NCBI RefSeq assembly: GCF_001562425.1
Contig: NZ_LOED01000009.1
Span: 1-64,000, forward strand
Origin: Fervidicola ferrireducens
Lineage (GTDB): Bacteria > Bacillota > Thermosediminibacteria > Thermosediminibacterales > Thermosediminibacteraceae
Length of the DNA stretch: 64,000 nt
Reading direction: 5' to 3'
The stretch's first letter is position 1; the number at the start of each line of letters is the position of its first letter. Below the pieces are notes generated by a model that made no database searches, was not told the DNA's origin, and worked only from the letters and a program-made list of their open reading frames with translations. This document shows positions 63,122 to 64,000 of this stretch, piece after piece. The position numbers were made by a program, and so were the translations under genes.

Positions 63122-63388
63122 ATGGAAAAAGAGCCGGATGTCACAAGGGTAAAGGTGGAGATTTGCGGAGAAAATTATTATATAAAGGGTTCGGCTTCAG
63201 AAGAATACATAAAGCAACTGGCAAAGTATGTTGACCAAAAAATGAAATTACTTTTAAAACTTAACCCGAGACTTAGCCGCATTAACTTGGCGGTACTGAC
63301 GGCATTAAATATCGCCGACGAATATTTCAAGCTAAAGGCTGAATACGAGGAATTTTTAGAGCTATTCGATGAAGAAAAAAGCAGGTAA
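63122..63388 (+). CDS. zapA: Cell division protein ZapA
   Basis: Encodes 88 aa. Begins with KVEICGENYYIKGSASEEYI and continues with the ZapA helix (LTALNIADEYFKLKAEYEEF). It bundles FtsZ filaments. Lies between pheT and polX, as in Bacillus (yshA region). Confidence 0.9.
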   Translation: MEKEPDVTRVKVEICGENYYIKGSASEEYIKQLAKYVDQKMKLLLKLNPRLSRINLAVLTALNIADEYFKLKAEYEEFLELFDEEKSR

Positions 63389-63405
63389 AACGGAGTTGGA
63401 AGGAC

Positions 63406-64000
63406 ATGAAAAATTATCTCGTATCCTTTATTTTTTCCGATATTGCAGATATGCTGGAAATAAAGGGGGAAAATATTTTTAAAATCAGGGCCTACCGAAA
63501 AGCCGCCCGGGCAATCGCAAATCTTACTGAGGATGTTGAATATTTAGTAAAAACCTCTTCCCTTGCCGGTATAGAAGGAATTGGAAAGGCTCTCGAAGAA
63601 AAGATAAGGGAAATTATAAATAGCGGAACGTGCGAGTATTACGAAAAACTCAAAAGTGAAGTACCTAAGGGACTAGTGGAAATGCTTAAGATTCCGGGGC
63701 TGGGGGCAAAAAAGATAAGGACTATTTACGAGAGGTTGAATATAATCACAATTGAAGAGCTGGAACAGGCGGCAAAGCAGCGTAAATTAAGGGGATTGCC
63801 CGGAATAGGAGTGAAGACGGAACAAGGCATATTGAAAGGGATCGAGATGCTAAAGGGGACGATGGGGAAAATGCTTTTGCCCACCGCCCTTTTTCTGGCG
63901 GAAGAAATAATGGCAATGCTGCGATCACATCCTGCAGTTGAAAAAGTTGATGCGGCGGGAGGCCTGCGAAGAAGACAGGAGTTAATAAGCGAACTCGAGA
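63406..64000 (+). CDS. polX: DNA polymerase/3'-5' exonuclease PolX (5' part)
   Basis: The first ~198 codons; the gene runs off the window. N-terminal 8-kDa-like domain (ADMLEIKGENIFKIRAYRKA) and helix-hairpin-helix motifs (GIEGIGKALEEKI; IPGLGAKKIRTIYERL; LRGLPGIGVKT) identify a bacterial family X polymerase used in base excision and gap repair. The GGAAGG site lies just before ATG 63406. Confidence 0.92.
   Translation, partial: MKNYLVSFIFSDIADMLEIKGENIFKIRAYRKAARAIANLTEDVEYLVKTSSLAGIEGIGKALEEKIREIINSGTCEYYEKLKSEVPKGLVEMLKIPGLGAKKIRTIYERLNIITIEELEQAAKQRKLRGLPGIGVKTEQGILKGIEMLKGTMGKMLLPTALFLAEEIMAMLRSHPAVEKVDAAGGLRRRQELISELE

Overview
The window looks like chromosome of a spore-forming, motile, low-to-mid GC Firmicute of the Clostridia type, probably an anaerobe and perhaps a thermophile of the Thermoanaerobacterales/Thermosediminibacter/Tepidanaerobacter kind (genus is inference). 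Supporting signs are a Firmicutes gene order (dprA-topA-trmFO-xerC-hslV-hslU-codY followed at once by flgB and the long fla/che operon), CheC/CheD/FliY chemotaxis proteins, an alpha/beta small acid-soluble spore protein, a threonyl T-box leader and an infC leader.

Region 1 (1 to about 6,610) is the right end of an integrated mobile element. It holds the tail of an unidentified gene, a strong terminator, three unrecognised small genes (two with Cys/His zinc motifs), a protein matching the gp3-like recombination directionality factor (RDF) family of phiC31-type phages, a zinc-finger/Toprim primase-like protein and a large serine recombinase. The recombinase ORF runs across the attachment junction into comM (yifB), whose first ~35 codons are missing here and presumably lie at the other end of the element. 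Integrase and probable RDF sit in the same 4.5 kb, and the RDF gene lies behind two inverted LexA-like boxes, which suggests SOS-controlled excision.

Region 2 (6,593-17,050) is the disrupted comM, cobO, dprA, topA, trmFO, xerC, hslV, hslU and codY: DNA uptake/processing, topology, tRNA modification, chromosome dimer resolution, proteolysis and global nutrient control, closed by a clear terminator.

Region 3 (17,076-46,441) is one uninterrupted ~29 kb flagellar and chemotaxis operon read from a sigma-A type promoter: basal body rod, MS ring and switch, export ATPase, hook, MotAB, FliL, FliM/FliY, CheY, export gate, FlhF/FlhG, a PilZ c-di-GMP brake in the slot where Bacillus has cheB, CheA/W/C/D, sigma-D, FapA and a small conserved-looking protein. 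flgE is bracketed by two intercistronic RNA structures.

Region 4 (46,451-50,043, minus strand) is a sulfur/iron-sulfur block: iscR-iscS-iscU-mnmA in one operon from its own promoter, and an Nfu-type scaffold gene with its own promoter, ended by a perfect 34-nt palindrome.

Region 5 (50,063-64,000, plus strand) holds a hisC-type aminotransferase, the spore protein gene, seven tRNA genes (Val, Asp, Phe, Gly, Cys, Leu, Val) behind a consensus promoter, a DUF445 membrane protein, T-box-controlled thrS, infC-rpmI-rplT with an ATT start for infC, a Ktr/Trk potassium uptake pair, a SpoU rRNA methylase, a YqzL-like micro-gene missed by length-filtered ORF calling, pheS-pheT, zapA and the 5' part of polX.
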